A DNA stretch of 64,000 bases from Sphingomonas jeddahensis (GTDB lineage: Bacteria > Pseudomonadota > Alphaproteobacteria > Sphingomonadales > Sphingomonadaceae). Each line of letters opens with the position of its first letter. Position 1 is the first letter of the stretch. The stretch is from NCBI RefSeq assembly GCF_001981525.1, contig NZ_MPSB01000001.1, positions 310,001-374,000 of the forward strand. The letters are read 5' to 3'. Shown in pieces: positions 25,164 to 33,962 of this stretch. The position numbers were made by a program, and so were the translations under genes. The notes under the pieces are model-generated. The model was not told where the DNA came from. It saw only the letters and a program-made list of their open reading frames with translations, and did no database searches.

Positions 25164-26486
25164 ATGGCCGATCTCTTCGCCGGGCTGGCGCCGCAGGAAC
25201 CCGCCCCTTCCCCGCCCATCGATGCGCCGCTTGCCGATCGGTTGCGGCCGGCGCAGCTTGGCGACGTTGTCGGGCAGGATCACCTGACCGGGCCGGAAGG
25301 CGCGATCGGGCGGATGGTTGCGGCGGGCCGCCTGTCATCGATGATCCTGTGGGGGCCGCCGGGCACCGGCAAGACCACCATTGCGCGCTTGTTGGCGGAT
25401 GCGGTTGGGCTTCGCTTTGTTGCGATTTCCGCCGTGTTTTCCGGCGTGGCGGACCTCAAGAAAGCCTTTGCCGAGGCACGCGACCATGCGCGGCTGGGCC
25501 GTCGCACCTTGTTGTTCGTGGACGAAATTCACCGCTTCAATCGCGCGCAGCAGGACGGTTTCCTGCCCTATGTCGAGGACGGCACCGTTACCCTGGTCGG
25601 GGCGACGACCGAGAACCCGAGCTTCGAGATCAACGCCGCGCTGCTGAGCCGGGCGCAGGTGTTGATCCTTCAACGGCTAGATGCGCGTGCGCTGGGCGAG
25701 CTCATCACGCGGGCCGAAGCGATCATGGAACAGCCGCTGCCCGTGGATGCGGCAGCGCGCGATGCACTTATCGCCAGCGCGGATGGCGACGGTCGGTTCC
25801 TGCTCAACCAGGTCGAGACGCTGTTCTCGGTGGCGCTGGATGCACCGCTCGACCCGGCGGGGTTGTCGGCATTTCTTCAGCGCCGCGTCGCGGTGTACGA
25901 CAAGGATCGCGAGGGGCATTACAACCTCATCAGCGCCCTGCACAAATCGCTGCGCGGATCGGACCCGCAGGCGGCGCTCTATTATCTCGCGCGGATGCTC
26001 ACCGCGGGCGAGGAGCCGCTCTACGTGCTGCGGCGGATCACGCGGTTCGCCAGCGAGGACATCGGGCTCGCCGATCCACAAGCGCTGGTGCAATGCCTTG
26101 CCGCCAAGGACGCTTATGAGTTCCTGGGTTCGCCCGAAGGGGAGTTGGCGATCGTGCAGGCGTGCCTTTACTGCGCCACCGCGCCCAAATCGAATGCCGC
26201 GTACATGGCGATGAAGTCGGCATGGCGGAGCGCACGCGAAACCGGGTCGCTGATGCCGCCGGCCTCGATCCTCAACGCGCCGACGCGGCTGATGAAAGAC
26301 ATCGGCTATGGCAAAGGCTATGCCTATGATCATGATACGGCAGAAGGATTTTCCGGTGCGGATTACTGGCCCGATGACATGGACCCGCAGCCTTTCTACC
26401 GGCCGACCGGCCGCGGCTTCGAACAGCGGATCGCCGAGCGGATGGCGCATTGGGACTCGCTTCGGCAGCGCCGCGGCGGCGCTTAG
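25164..26486 (+). CDS. rarA: Replication-associated recombination protein RarA (MgsA)
   Basis: 440 residues. AAA+ motifs: Walker A GPPGTGKTT (64-72), Walker B LLFVDEIHRFN with Asp120-Glu121, sensor 1 GATTENPSFE, then a C-terminal tetramerisation part (YDKDREGHYNLISALHKSLRG, LYVLRRITRFASEDIGLADP). RarA works at stalled replication forks and is related to clamp loaders. No second function is visible. The 3' end overlaps the start region of the downstream serine hydrolase. Confidence 0.95.
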   Translation: MADLFAGLAPQEPAPSPPIDAPLADRLRPAQLGDVVGQDHLTGPEGAIGRMVAAGRLSSMILWGPPGTGKTTIARLLADAVGLRFVAISAVFSGVADLKKAFAEARDHARLGRRTLLFVDEIHRFNRAQQDGFLPYVEDGTVTLVGATTENPSFEINAALLSRAQVLILQRLDARALGELITRAEAIMEQPLPVDAAARDALIASADGDGRFLLNQVETLFSVALDAPLDPAGLSAFLQRRVAVYDKDREGHYNLISALHKSLRGSDPQAALYYLARMLTAGEEPLYVLRRITRFASEDIGLADPQALVQCLAAKDAYEFLGSPEGELAIVQACLYCATAPKSNAAYMAMKSAWRSARETGSLMPPASILNAPTRLMKDIGYGKGYAYDHDTAEGFSGADYWPDDMDPQPFYRPTGRGFEQRIAERMAHWDSLRQRRGGA

Positions 26487-27831
26487 CATCGTCCTGGCGC
26501 CGCCACCGCTAGCGGCGCAGGTCATCGGGGCCCAGACATCCACCGCCTATGAACATGCCGTCGCCGCCGGATACAAGGCGATCACGCTTTGCGAAGGCGT
26601 GATTGCAGCGGGACGCACCGAGGCGCAGGTTGAGGCGCTGGAACTACGCGGCATCTATTCCGAATACCAGCCGCTGCTGCCTAAGCTGCGTGCAACGATC
26701 GACCGGGCCAAGCGCAACGTCAGCGTGACCTTCCCCGGCGATCTGCCGCCGCGCCTTGCGCAATGGGCGCCGCGCACGGGCTGCGTTCTGCAACCGATCG
26801 GGCGTGCGATCGCGCCGTGGCCCGCGTCATCTTCGAACACGCCCCTTCCCGCGCCGGGCGATCGGCGCCCTTGGCCGATGGGCGACGGCGGGATCGCGCC
26901 ACGCCCCTCGCCTGCGCTGGCGGGTACGATCGGCCGTGCGTTCGATCGCACCACCTATAAGGGTGAGACGGTCGGCGTGGTGGTGGTGCGCGACGGACGG
27001 ATCATCGCGGAGCGCTACGCCGACGGCTTCGGGCCGTTTGTCTCGAACCGCACCTGGTCCGTCGCGAAGAGCATTGCGGGAACGCTGGTGGGCGTGGCGG
27101 CCCGCGATCTTCGCATCGACCCGATGAAGCCGGCGAACATTCCCGAATGGGACCATTCCGCTGACCCGCGCCGCGCGATCACGTTGGACAATCTCCTGCG
27201 CATGGCGTCCGGGTTGCACAGCGATCATTACGGCAATCGCACCGATGCGATCTATTTCGGCGGCACGACCGTGACCGAGCAAGTGCCGGGCTGGCCGATC
27301 GAGGTGCGGCCGGGCACGCGCTTTCGTTACGCCAACAACGACATCATGCTTGCCGCCCGCGCCGTTCGCGCGACGATGAAGAACGACACGCGCTACGCCG
27401 CCTGGCCCTCGCGATTGTTCGAACCGCTCGGGATGCAGCACACCACCGCCGGCACCGACTGGCAGGGTAATTTCATCCTTTCGAGCCAGGTCTATACCAC
27501 CGCTCGGGACCTCGCTCGCCTCGGGCAATTCTGGCTGCAGGATGGCGTGTGGCAGGGCAAGCGCCTGCTGCCGGCGGGCTGGATGCGCTACATGACCACG
27601 CCCAGCGGGCCGCAGCCTGCGGATGGCCCAGGCTATGGCGCGACGATGTGGCTGTTCGGCGCGAAGCAGGGCCTGCCCGCCGGCAGCTATTCCGCGCAGG
27701 GCAATCGCGGGCAGTATGTGATGGTGGTCCCGTCCGAGCGGTTGGTGATCGTTCGCCGAGGCGAGGATCATGGCTCGGGGCGGTTCGACATCGCCCGCTT
27801 CACCGCGGACGTAATCCGCGACCTGAAATGA
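26374..27831 (+). CDS. Exported serine hydrolase, beta-lactamase/class C-like
   Basis: The catalytic domain has SVAKS (SxxK) after NRTW, FRYANNDIM (YxN), and a C-terminal GNRGQYVMVVPSERLVIVRR. This is the beta-lactamase-related serine hydrolase fold (EstB/6-aminohexanoate hydrolase-like). A hydrophobic stretch AAAALSIVLAPPPLAAQ looks like a signal peptide. The start is uncertain: no ATG/GTG/TTG lies close before it, so the ATG at 26374 is used, which overlaps rarA by 113 bases; a rare ATT at 26449 is another option. The N-terminal 150 residues before the hydrolase domain are unrecognised. Probably periplasmic; substrate unknown. Confidence 0.78.
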   Translation: MTWTRSLSTGRPAAASNSGSPSGWRIGTRFGSAAAALSIVLAPPPLAAQVIGAQTSTAYEHAVAAGYKAITLCEGVIAAGRTEAQVEALELRGIYSEYQPLLPKLRATIDRAKRNVSVTFPGDLPPRLAQWAPRTGCVLQPIGRAIAPWPASSSNTPLPAPGDRRPWPMGDGGIAPRPSPALAGTIGRAFDRTTYKGETVGVVVVRDGRIIAERYADGFGPFVSNRTWSVAKSIAGTLVGVAARDLRIDPMKPANIPEWDHSADPRRAITLDNLLRMASGLHSDHYGNRTDAIYFGGTTVTEQVPGWPIEVRPGTRFRYANNDIMLAARAVRATMKNDTRYAAWPSRLFEPLGMQHTTAGTDWQGNFILSSQVYTTARDLARLGQFWLQDGVWQGKRLLPAGWMRYMTTPSGPQPADGPGYGATMWLFGAKQGLPAGSYSAQGNRGQYVMVVPSERLVIVRRGEDHGSGRFDIARFTADVIRDLK

Positions 27832-28169
27832 ACGATTGGGAAGACGTCGTCGCCTTCGCCTGCGCGTTGCCGGAGGTGACGATGGCGCCTTATTATGGCG
27901 TGCCCTGCCCCAAGGTGAACAACAAGGCGTTCGTCTCGCCCGGGCGCGAAGCAGGCAGCTTTCACGTGGCGAGCCCGCATGACGAGAAAGCGGTATTGTT
28001 GGAGACCGATCCGGACACCTTCTGGCAGACGCCGCATTACCAGAACTGGCCGGGGGTGCTGGTCCGCTTCGGCTCGGCCGATCCGGAACGGGTACGTACG
28101 GTGATCCGGCGCGCGTGGTGGGACCGCGCGACCAAGGCGCAGCGCAACAGCTTCGGGCCGCGGCCCTGA
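27828..28169 (+). CDS. MmcQ/YjbR family protein
   Basis: 113 residues; the ATG at 27828 overlaps the hydrolase stop (ATGA). Features of the family are DVVAFACALPEVTMAPYYG at the start, KVNNKAFVSPGREAGSF, and a C-terminal VRTVIRRAWWDRATKAQR. The YjbR fold (CyaY-like) is described as DNA-binding in annotation, but its role is not established. Tight coupling suggests an operon with the hydrolase and the next gene rather than a known pathway. Confidence 0.8.
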   Translation: MNDWEDVVAFACALPEVTMAPYYGVPCPKVNNKAFVSPGREAGSFHVASPHDEKAVLLETDPDTFWQTPHYQNWPGVLVRFGSADPERVRTVIRRAWWDRATKAQRNSFGPRP

Positions 28170-29014
28170 CGCACTTCCGGCAGTTTGCCGCCATCGATTG
28201 GTCCGGCGCCAAGGGGCGGCGGCACAAGGGCATCGCAGTTGCCTTGTGCCATGCCGGTACGCAGGCACCGGAACTGGTGAGCGCGCCGAATGGCGTCTGG
28301 TCGCGCCAGGCGGTGCTCGACTGGCTGGTCGCCCGCGCCGACGTGCCGCTGCTGGTTGGGATCGATTGTAGCTTCGCCGCGCCCTTTGTCGCACGCGGAG
28401 CACATCTTCCGGGCGAGACGGAGACCCAGACTGCGCGCGACTTATGGGCTTATGTCGATCGGCATAGCGACGACGACGATCTAGGAGCAGCGTCGTTTCT
28501 TGAGGCGCGGCGCGGGCGGCACTTCTACCTTGGCGCGGCGGACGGGCAGAAGCGTGACTTCCTGCATTGGCGGGCATGCGAAATGGTAGGCGGCCATTCG
28601 ACCAAGCCAACCACCGTCTATGATGCAATTGGCGCCGCGCAGGTCGCCAAGGCGAGCTTTGCCGGCATGCGGATGCTCCATCACCTTGCCGAGCGGATGG
28701 CGGTGTGGCCGTTTGATCCGGTGCCGGCGCACGGCGCGGTGCTCGTCGAGATCTATACCGCCATCGCGGCGCGTGCCGCCGGCATGCCGCGCGGGCGGAG
28801 CAAGATGCGCGACGCGACCTCGCTCGACACCGCGCTTGCCGCCATCGGCAGCGCGCCGCACATCCCGCTTTCGCGCTACGACGATCATTCAACGGATGCG
28901 ATCCTTGCCGCTGCCTGGCTGCGCGCCAATGCAACGCGCGCCAGTCTGTGGCACCCGCCCGGCCTGACCGAGCAAGTTCGGCAAAGCGAAGGCTGGACCT
29001 TCGGCGTTACCTGA
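28115..29014 (+). CDS. Hypothetical protein with RNase H-like fold features (DUF429-like)
   Basis: Up to 299 residues. AAIDWSGAKGRRHKGIAVAL at about 25-44 and LLVGIDCSFAAPF near 80 resemble the acidic strands of RNase H-like (RuvC/DUF429) proteins, and YDDHSTDAILAAAWLRA near the C-terminus resembles the late Asp helix. No ATG precedes the homologous part. Options are GTG at 28115 or 28118, inside the previous gene, or a CTG at 28166 that overlaps its stop as CTGA. The family call is by eye and only tentative. It lies just upstream of tRNA-Thr. Confidence 0.6.
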   Translation: MVGPRDQGAAQQLRAAALTHFRQFAAIDWSGAKGRRHKGIAVALCHAGTQAPELVSAPNGVWSRQAVLDWLVARADVPLLVGIDCSFAAPFVARGAHLPGETETQTARDLWAYVDRHSDDDDLGAASFLEARRGRHFYLGAADGQKRDFLHWRACEMVGGHSTKPTTVYDAIGAAQVAKASFAGMRMLHHLAERMAVWPFDPVPAHGAVLVEIYTAIAARAAGMPRGRSKMRDATSLDTALAAIGSAPHIPLSRYDDHSTDAILAAAWLRANATRASLWHPPGLTEQVRQSEGWTFGVT

Positions 29015-29034
29015 CGCATGAGCGCGTCTGATGT

Positions 29035-29110
29035 GCCGGTTTAGCTCAGCTGGTAGAGCAGCGGTTTTGTAAACCGAAGGTCGCGGGTTCGATTCCTGCA
29101 ACCGGCACCA
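29035..29110 (+). tRNA. tRNA-Thr (anticodon TGT), CCA encoded
   Basis: The acceptor stem pairs GCCGGTT with AACCGGC; the D arm is GCTCAGCTGGTAGAGC, the anticodon loop TTTGTAA (TGT), and the T arm GCGGGTTCGATTCCTGC. Discriminator A and CCA close at 29110. All standard elements are present. Confidence 0.97.
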
Positions 29111-29169
29111 CCTTCCCCGGTCCCCGCCGGGTAGCAACCAGCCGAAGCGCGAGGCGTTTCACCACCGCA

Positions 29170-29865
29170 ATGATTCGTGTCGCGAGCTATAATATGCGCA
29201 AGGCGATCGGCACCGACCGCCGGCGCAGCCCGGAACGCGTGCTGGAAGTGCTTCGCGAGGTCGATGCGGACATTATCGCCCTGCAAGAGGCGGATCGCCG
29301 CTTCGGCGCACGCATGGCGGTCATCGCCCCGCACCTCCTCGAGGAGCATAGCGACTGGAAATCCGTGGGCTTTGGCGTGCGCGCGGGATCGATGGGGTGG
29401 CACGGTAACGCCCTGCTCGTTCGCAAGCACTGCCACATCGTGGATTGCGAGGTGATCCACCTGCCCGCGCTGGAGCCGCGCGGCGCCGTGATGGCGGACG
29501 TGCAACTGGGGGACACGGTGCTGCGCGTGATCGGAATGCACCTCGACCTGTCGGGCTTGTGGCGCCGGCGTCAGGCGGCGGCGATCCTGAGCCATGTCGA
29601 GGCCAGCAGCGTGCGCCGCCCCACCGTGATGATGGGCGACCTAAACGAATGGACGCGCGCGGCCGGGTGCCTGCGCGATTTCGGTCGCGCCTTTGCATTC
29701 GCGGAGACCGGACCGAGCTACCATGCCCGCCGACCCGTGGGGCGGCTGGACCGGATCATGGTGTCGGGCGATCTGAAGGTACAGGATTGCGGCGTTCACA
29801 CCAGCGCCGCAGCGCGCAAGGCGAGCGATCATTTGCCGATCTGGGCCGATGTGAAGCCGGCATGA
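29170..29865 (+). CDS. Endonuclease/exonuclease/phosphatase-fold protein
   Basis: 231 residues of the EEP superfamily. Active-site elements: Asn8 in SYNMRK, Glu40 in IIALQEADRRFG, the HLDLSGLWRRRQAA region, GDLNEW, and the terminal SDHLPIWADV Asp-His pair. EEP members include AP endonucleases, sphingomyelinases and other phosphodiesterases; this small form lacks features to choose among them. Its stop overlaps the ATG of the patatin gene (ATGA), so the pair may act on the same phospholipid or membrane process. That link is inference. Confidence 0.85.
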   Translation: MIRVASYNMRKAIGTDRRRSPERVLEVLREVDADIIALQEADRRFGARMAVIAPHLLEEHSDWKSVGFGVRAGSMGWHGNALLVRKHCHIVDCEVIHLPALEPRGAVMADVQLGDTVLRVIGMHLDLSGLWRRRQAAAILSHVEASSVRRPTVMMGDLNEWTRAAGCLRDFGRAFAFAETGPSYHARRPVGRLDRIMVSGDLKVQDCGVHTSAAARKASDHLPIWADVKPA

Positions 29866-32147
29866 TGCGCGACGCGGAACTGCGGCTGGCGCTGGTCTGC
29901 TACGGCGGGGTGAGCCTGGCCGTCTATATGCACGGCATCACCAAGGAGATCTGGCACGTCGCGCGCGCCAGCCGGGCGAGTCATGAAGGCGAGACGCTCG
30001 ACGGCAGCGCGGGTGCTTATGCCGGGCTTTTTGATGAAATCGCCCGCACTACGGGCACGCGGCTGCGCGTGCTGCCAGACATCATCGCCGGGGCGAGTGC
30101 CGGCGGGATCAACGGCGTCTTCCTGGCGCAGGCGCTGAGTGCCGGCCAATCGCTCGATCCCCTGACCGACCTGTGGCTCGACAATGCCGATGTGGAGGCA
30201 CTGATCGCGCCCAGCGCCGCTCCGGCCTCGCGCTTTTCCAAGGCCTGGGCGCTGCCGATCGCATGGATGGCTGCGGGGCGCAGCGCCGATCAACTGGAGG
30301 AACTGGACGAGGATACGCGGGAAGAAGTGCGCGCGAAATTGTCGCACTTCATCCGCTCGCGCTGGTTCGAGCCGCCGTTCGACGGGCCGGGCTTCACCGC
30401 GATGCTGCTCGACGCGTTCGAGGCGATGAGTGCCGCGCCGCGTGGCCCGCGGCTGCTGCCGGAAGGCCAGCCGCTCGACCTGTTCGTCACCGTTACCGAT
30501 TTCACCGGCCATCCCGAACGGTTGCAGCTCCATTCCCCGGCGGAAGTGGTCGAGACCGAGCATCGCCTGGTGCTGTCGTTCACCGATCATGGCACCGCGT
30601 GCGAAACGCTGGCGCCGGCGCCCGAACTGGCCTTTGCGGCGCGTGCGACGTCGAGCTTCCCGGGCGCGTTTCCGGCGTTCACCGTGGCGGAACTCGACGG
30701 CGTGCTGAAGGAACGGCGCGGGCGCTGGCCGGGCCGGGGCGCGTTCCTCGCGCGGGCGATGCCGCGGCATGCCGCAGCGAATGCGGCGGAAAAAGCTGCG
30801 TTGATCGACGGATCGGTGCTCGCCAACGCACCGTTCCGACCAGCGATCGATGCATTGGATGAGCGGCCCGCCCGGCGGCAGGTCGATCGGCGCTTCGTCT
30901 ATATCGACCCCTCCCCCGGGATGACGTTTCGCGTCACCAGCGATGGGGAGGGGCCGCCCGGCTTCTTCCAGACGATTCTGGGCGCAGTCAGCGAATTGCC
31001 GCGCAAGCAGCCGATCCGGGACAATCTGGAGGCGCTTGCCGCGCGATCGCGGCGGATCGAGCGGATGCGCGCGATCACCGATGCGATGCGGCCAGGGATC
31101 GAGGCGGATGTGGAGACGCTGTTCGGGCGCACCTTTTTCCTCAACAGCCCCACACCCGCACGCCTTGCAGCGTGGCGCCGCCGCGCACAGCTCGCCGCCG
31201 CCGAACGCGCCGGCTTCAGCTATGCCGCTTATGCGCACCTCAAGATCAGCGGTGTGATCGAGACGATCACCGCCCTGCTGCACGCCGCTGGCGGCGAACC
31301 CGGACCACAGCGCTGGCAGCGGATCCGCAGCCGGATCGAGGAAGCGCTCCGCAGCCGCGGCTATGATTCGGCGACCCCGTCGAACGTGGCCGGTGACGCC
31401 TCGATCGCGTTCCTGCGCACCTTCGACATTGGTTTTCGTATTCGCCGGCTGCGGCTGCTGGCACGGCGGCTGGTCGAGCTGGAAGGCGAGCATGACGAGC
31501 ACACCCTGCAGCCGGTGCGCGACGCGCTGTACGATTCGCTGGCCGCCTATCTCGAACGCAAGCTGCCGGGCCTGCATCGTGGTTTGCGCGGCGCAGTGCG
31601 AACGCTGAGCGGCGACGCTGAGCCTCTGCTCGACAGCCTGGCGGAATCACTCGATCTCAGCCGGCTGGATGCCGAAACGGACGAGCGGATCGCCGCTGCG
31701 CTAGCCACGCTGCCGCGCCAGCCACGGCGCACGCTGCTGTTGCACTATCTCGGCTTCCCTTATGTCGATCTCGCGACGCTGCCGCTCCTGCAGGGCGAGG
31801 GGATCGATGAGTTTGATCCGGTAAAGGTCGATCGCATCTCGCCGGACGATTGCACCGCAATCCGCGAGGGTGGTGCGGAGGCGACGCTGAAAGGCATACA
31901 GTTCAGCAACTTCGGCGCCTTCTTCAGCCGTTCCTATCGCGAGAACGATTACCTCTGGGGCCGGCTGCATGGCGCCGAGCGGATGATCGACATCATCGTG
32001 TCCGCCCTGCCGAGCGATGCCCGGTTGAAGGCCGGCAAGGTGGCCGCGGCCAAGCGCGCCGCCTTTCACGCGATCCTTGACCAGGAGGAGCCCCGACTGG
32101 GTACCGCGCGCGCGTTGATCGCTTCGCTGCGTGCGGAGATCGGGTGA
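29862..32147 (+). CDS. Large patatin-like phospholipase (patatin-related, DUF3376-type)
   Basis: 761 residues starting at the ATG that overlaps the EEP stop (a second ATG follows at 29865). The oxyanion loop is CYGGVSLAVYMHG (13-25), the nucleophile Ser79 is in GASAGGING, and Asp316 in LIDGSVLANAPF completes the Ser-Asp dyad. The C-terminal 400 residues are helix-rich with no second known catalytic motif, matching the long patatin-related family that carries DUF3376. It lacks a signal peptide. It is expected to hydrolyse acyl esters of lipids; the natural substrate is unknown. Confidence 0.88.
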   Translation: MMRDAELRLALVCYGGVSLAVYMHGITKEIWHVARASRASHEGETLDGSAGAYAGLFDEIARTTGTRLRVLPDIIAGASAGGINGVFLAQALSAGQSLDPLTDLWLDNADVEALIAPSAAPASRFSKAWALPIAWMAAGRSADQLEELDEDTREEVRAKLSHFIRSRWFEPPFDGPGFTAMLLDAFEAMSAAPRGPRLLPEGQPLDLFVTVTDFTGHPERLQLHSPAEVVETEHRLVLSFTDHGTACETLAPAPELAFAARATSSFPGAFPAFTVAELDGVLKERRGRWPGRGAFLARAMPRHAAANAAEKAALIDGSVLANAPFRPAIDALDERPARRQVDRRFVYIDPSPGMTFRVTSDGEGPPGFFQTILGAVSELPRKQPIRDNLEALAARSRRIERMRAITDAMRPGIEADVETLFGRTFFLNSPTPARLAAWRRRAQLAAAERAGFSYAAYAHLKISGVIETITALLHAAGGEPGPQRWQRIRSRIEEALRSRGYDSATPSNVAGDASIAFLRTFDIGFRIRRLRLLARRLVELEGEHDEHTLQPVRDALYDSLAAYLERKLPGLHRGLRGAVRTLSGDAEPLLDSLAESLDLSRLDAETDERIAAALATLPRQPRRTLLLHYLGFPYVDLATLPLLQGEGIDEFDPVKVDRISPDDCTAIREGGAEATLKGIQFSNFGAFFSRSYRENDYLWGRLHGAERMIDIIVSALPSDARLKAGKVAAAKRAAFHAILDQEEPRLGTARALIASLRAEIG

Positions 32148-32203
32148 GACTGGTCAAAGCGCCGCTTCCGTAATAGCGTCGCCGGCATGCCGGAGCCCCG
32201 TAC

Positions 32204-32539
32204 ATGCAGTTCCTGAGAATCCTGTTCTGGGCCTTGGTCGCCTTCGTTTCGGCGGTATTCACTTTCGGCAATTGGAAATGGGTGCCGATCTGGCTGTTCG
32301 GCAATCTGGTGGCAGAGGTTAATTTGCCGCTGCTGCTGTTCGTCACGTTCCTTGCCGGCTTCCTGCCGACCTTTCTGTATCAGCGAACAATCCGTTGGCG
32401 GTTGGGGCAGCGGCTTGCCGCCGCGGAGCGGGCGGTGGCCGATCTGCGCGCCGCCTCGATTGCCGAGCCGGCGTCCCCTGCGCCCGTTTCGCCTGCTCCG
32501 GCCATCGCGCCCGCTTCTGTTCCGCCCGAGGCTGTCTGA
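32204..32539 (+). CDS. LapA/DUF1049-type membrane protein
   Basis: 111 residues. Two transmembrane helices (LRILFWALVAFVSAVFTFGN and LPLLLFVTFLAGFLPTFLYQ) flank a short WVPIWLFGN loop, followed by a basic helix and an Ala/Pro-rich tail. This is the layout of LapA-domain proteins, linked to lipopolysaccharide assembly in E. coli. It lies immediately upstream of pyrF, with four bases between. Confidence 0.8.
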   Translation: MQFLRILFWALVAFVSAVFTFGNWKWVPIWLFGNLVAEVNLPLLLFVTFLAGFLPTFLYQRTIRWRLGQRLAAAERAVADLRAASIAEPASPAPVSPAPAIAPASVPPEAV

Positions 32540-32543
32540 CCCC

Positions 32544-33218
32544 ATGTCCAACCGTATCTTCGTTGCGCTCGACACCCCTGATCTGGAACGCGCCAAAGCG
32601 ATCGCCACGCGGGTCCGCCACCATGTCGGCGGGATCAAGCTGGGGCTCGAGTTCTTCGCCGCCAACGGACGCCACGGGGTGCGCGAGATGGGCGAGCTTG
32701 GCCTGCCAATCTTCCTCGATCTCAAGCTGCACGACATCCCCAACACTGTGGCCAAGGCAGTGCAAGCGCTGCGCGGGCTTGAGCCGGTGATCCTTACAGT
32801 CCATGCGTCGGGCGGCCAGGCGATGCTGGAAGATGCCAAGGCGGCGGCGCCGACCGGGACCAAGGTGGTGGCGGTGACGATGCTGACCAGCCTCGACGAC
32901 CGTGATCTCGCGGCGACCGGCGTGACGGGCGCCGCGCACGAACAGGTGCTGCGCCTCACCGAACTGGCGATGAAATCCGGCGTCGACGGCATTGTCTGCT
33001 CGGGCGAGGAAGTGAAGGCTGCGCACCAGCTTTGGCCCAAGGGGTTTTTCGTCGTGCCTGGCGTTCGTCCCGCCAACGGCGTGGTCGGTGACCAGAAGCG
33101 GGTCGTGACCCCCCGTCAGGCGCTCAACCATGGTGCATCGATCCTGGTCGTCGGCCGCCCGATCACCCAGGCCGAGGACCCCGACGCCGCCGCCCGCGCG
33201 ATCAACGCGACGTTGTAG
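32544..33218 (+). CDS. pyrF: Orotidine 5'-phosphate decarboxylase
   Basis: 224 residues from the ATG at 32544. The catalytic motif DLKLHDIPNT places Lys61 in the charged network; the N-terminal FVALDT, TVHASGG, and C-terminal VVPGVRP and GASILVVGRPIT phosphate-binding segments are all present. It makes UMP from OMP in pyrimidine synthesis. An upstream extension of the frame overlaps the lapA-like gene and is not family-like. Confidence 0.97.
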   Translation: MSNRIFVALDTPDLERAKAIATRVRHHVGGIKLGLEFFAANGRHGVREMGELGLPIFLDLKLHDIPNTVAKAVQALRGLEPVILTVHASGGQAMLEDAKAAAPTGTKVVAVTMLTSLDDRDLAATGVTGAAHEQVLRLTELAMKSGVDGIVCSGEEVKAAHQLWPKGFFVVPGVRPANGVVGDQKRVVTPRQALNHGASILVVGRPITQAEDPDAAARAINATL

Positions 33219-33261
33219 CCCGCCCACCGTCACTCCCGTCCACTCACGGGAGGGCGCCCAT

Positions 33262-33298
33262 TCTCCCCTCCCGCTTGCGGGAGGGACTGAGGGAGGGC
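33262..33298. repeat. Intergenic palindromic repeat, family C (copy 1, short)
   Basis: TCCCCTCCCGCTTGCGGGAG, then a GGGAGGG tail. It lies in the gap between pyrF and trpF, with a smaller CTCCCGT/ACGGGAG pair just upstream at about 33234-33253. Confidence 0.7.
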
Positions 33299-33311
33299 AT
33301 GTCGCAACACG

Positions 33312-33962
33312 ATGCGCCCAAGATCTTCAAAGACTACCGCCAAGACCTGCGGGCTATCGACCCCCGAGACGGTTGACGCCGCCATCGGGGGCGGTGCGAG
33401 TCACATCGGCTTCGTCTTCTTCCCGCGATCGCCTCGCAACCTTTCGTTCGATCAGGCTGCCGGCCTTGCCGTGCGCGTGCCGAGCCATGTCAAGCGCGTA
33501 GGTGTCTTCGTCGATCCTGACGACGCGCTGATCGAACAGGCGATCGGTGCGGCGAGGCTCGATGCGGTCCAGCTCCATAAGACCGCGCCCGACAGGATCG
33601 CGCATCTGCGCAGTGCTTTTCACACCGAAATCTGGGCCGCGATCGCCGTAAAGACACGCGCGGACCTCGATGCCGCGCACCACTATGCCGGTGTCGCCGA
33701 GCGCATCCTGTATGATGCGAAGACGCCGGAAGGGGCGCTCCCGGGCGGCATGGGTGTGCGGTTCGACTGGACGCTGCTCGACGGCTTCCGCCACCCGCTA
33801 CCCTGGGCGCTGTCGGGCGGGCTCCACACCGACAATGTCGGGGAAGCGATCCGACGTACGGGTGCTTCGCTGGTCGATGCCTCGTCCGGGCTGGAAACGG
33901 AGCCGGGCGTCAAGAGCGTGGACAAGATCACCAGCTTCCTGCAAGCGGTCGCCGCATCATGA
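33312..33962 (+). CDS. trpF: Phosphoribosylanthranilate isomerase
   Basis: 216 residues. The catalytic Cys13 is in [11 protein letters not shown], and the general-acid Asp lies in [15 protein letters not shown]. Other typical parts are [22 protein letters not shown], and the C-terminal phosphate loop [15 protein letters not shown] with [15 protein letters not shown]. It converts PRA to CdRP in tryptophan synthesis. Its stop overlaps the trpB start (ATGA). Confidence 0.96.
   Translation: MRPRSSKTTAKTCGLSTPETVDAAIGGGASHIGFVFFPRSPRNLSFDQAAGLAVRVPSHVKRVGVFVDPDDALIEQAIGAARLDAVQLHKTAPDRIAHLRSAFHTEIWAAIAVKTRADLDAAHHYAGVAERILYDAKTPEGALPGGMGVRFDWTLLDGFRHPLPWALSGGLHTDNVGEAIRRTGASLVDASSGLETEPGVKSVDKITSFLQAVAAS

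Noticed and set aside
29829..31577. A 582-codon open frame on the minus strand
   Set aside because: Antisense to the patatin gene; composition and lack of motifs show a shadow of the real gene.
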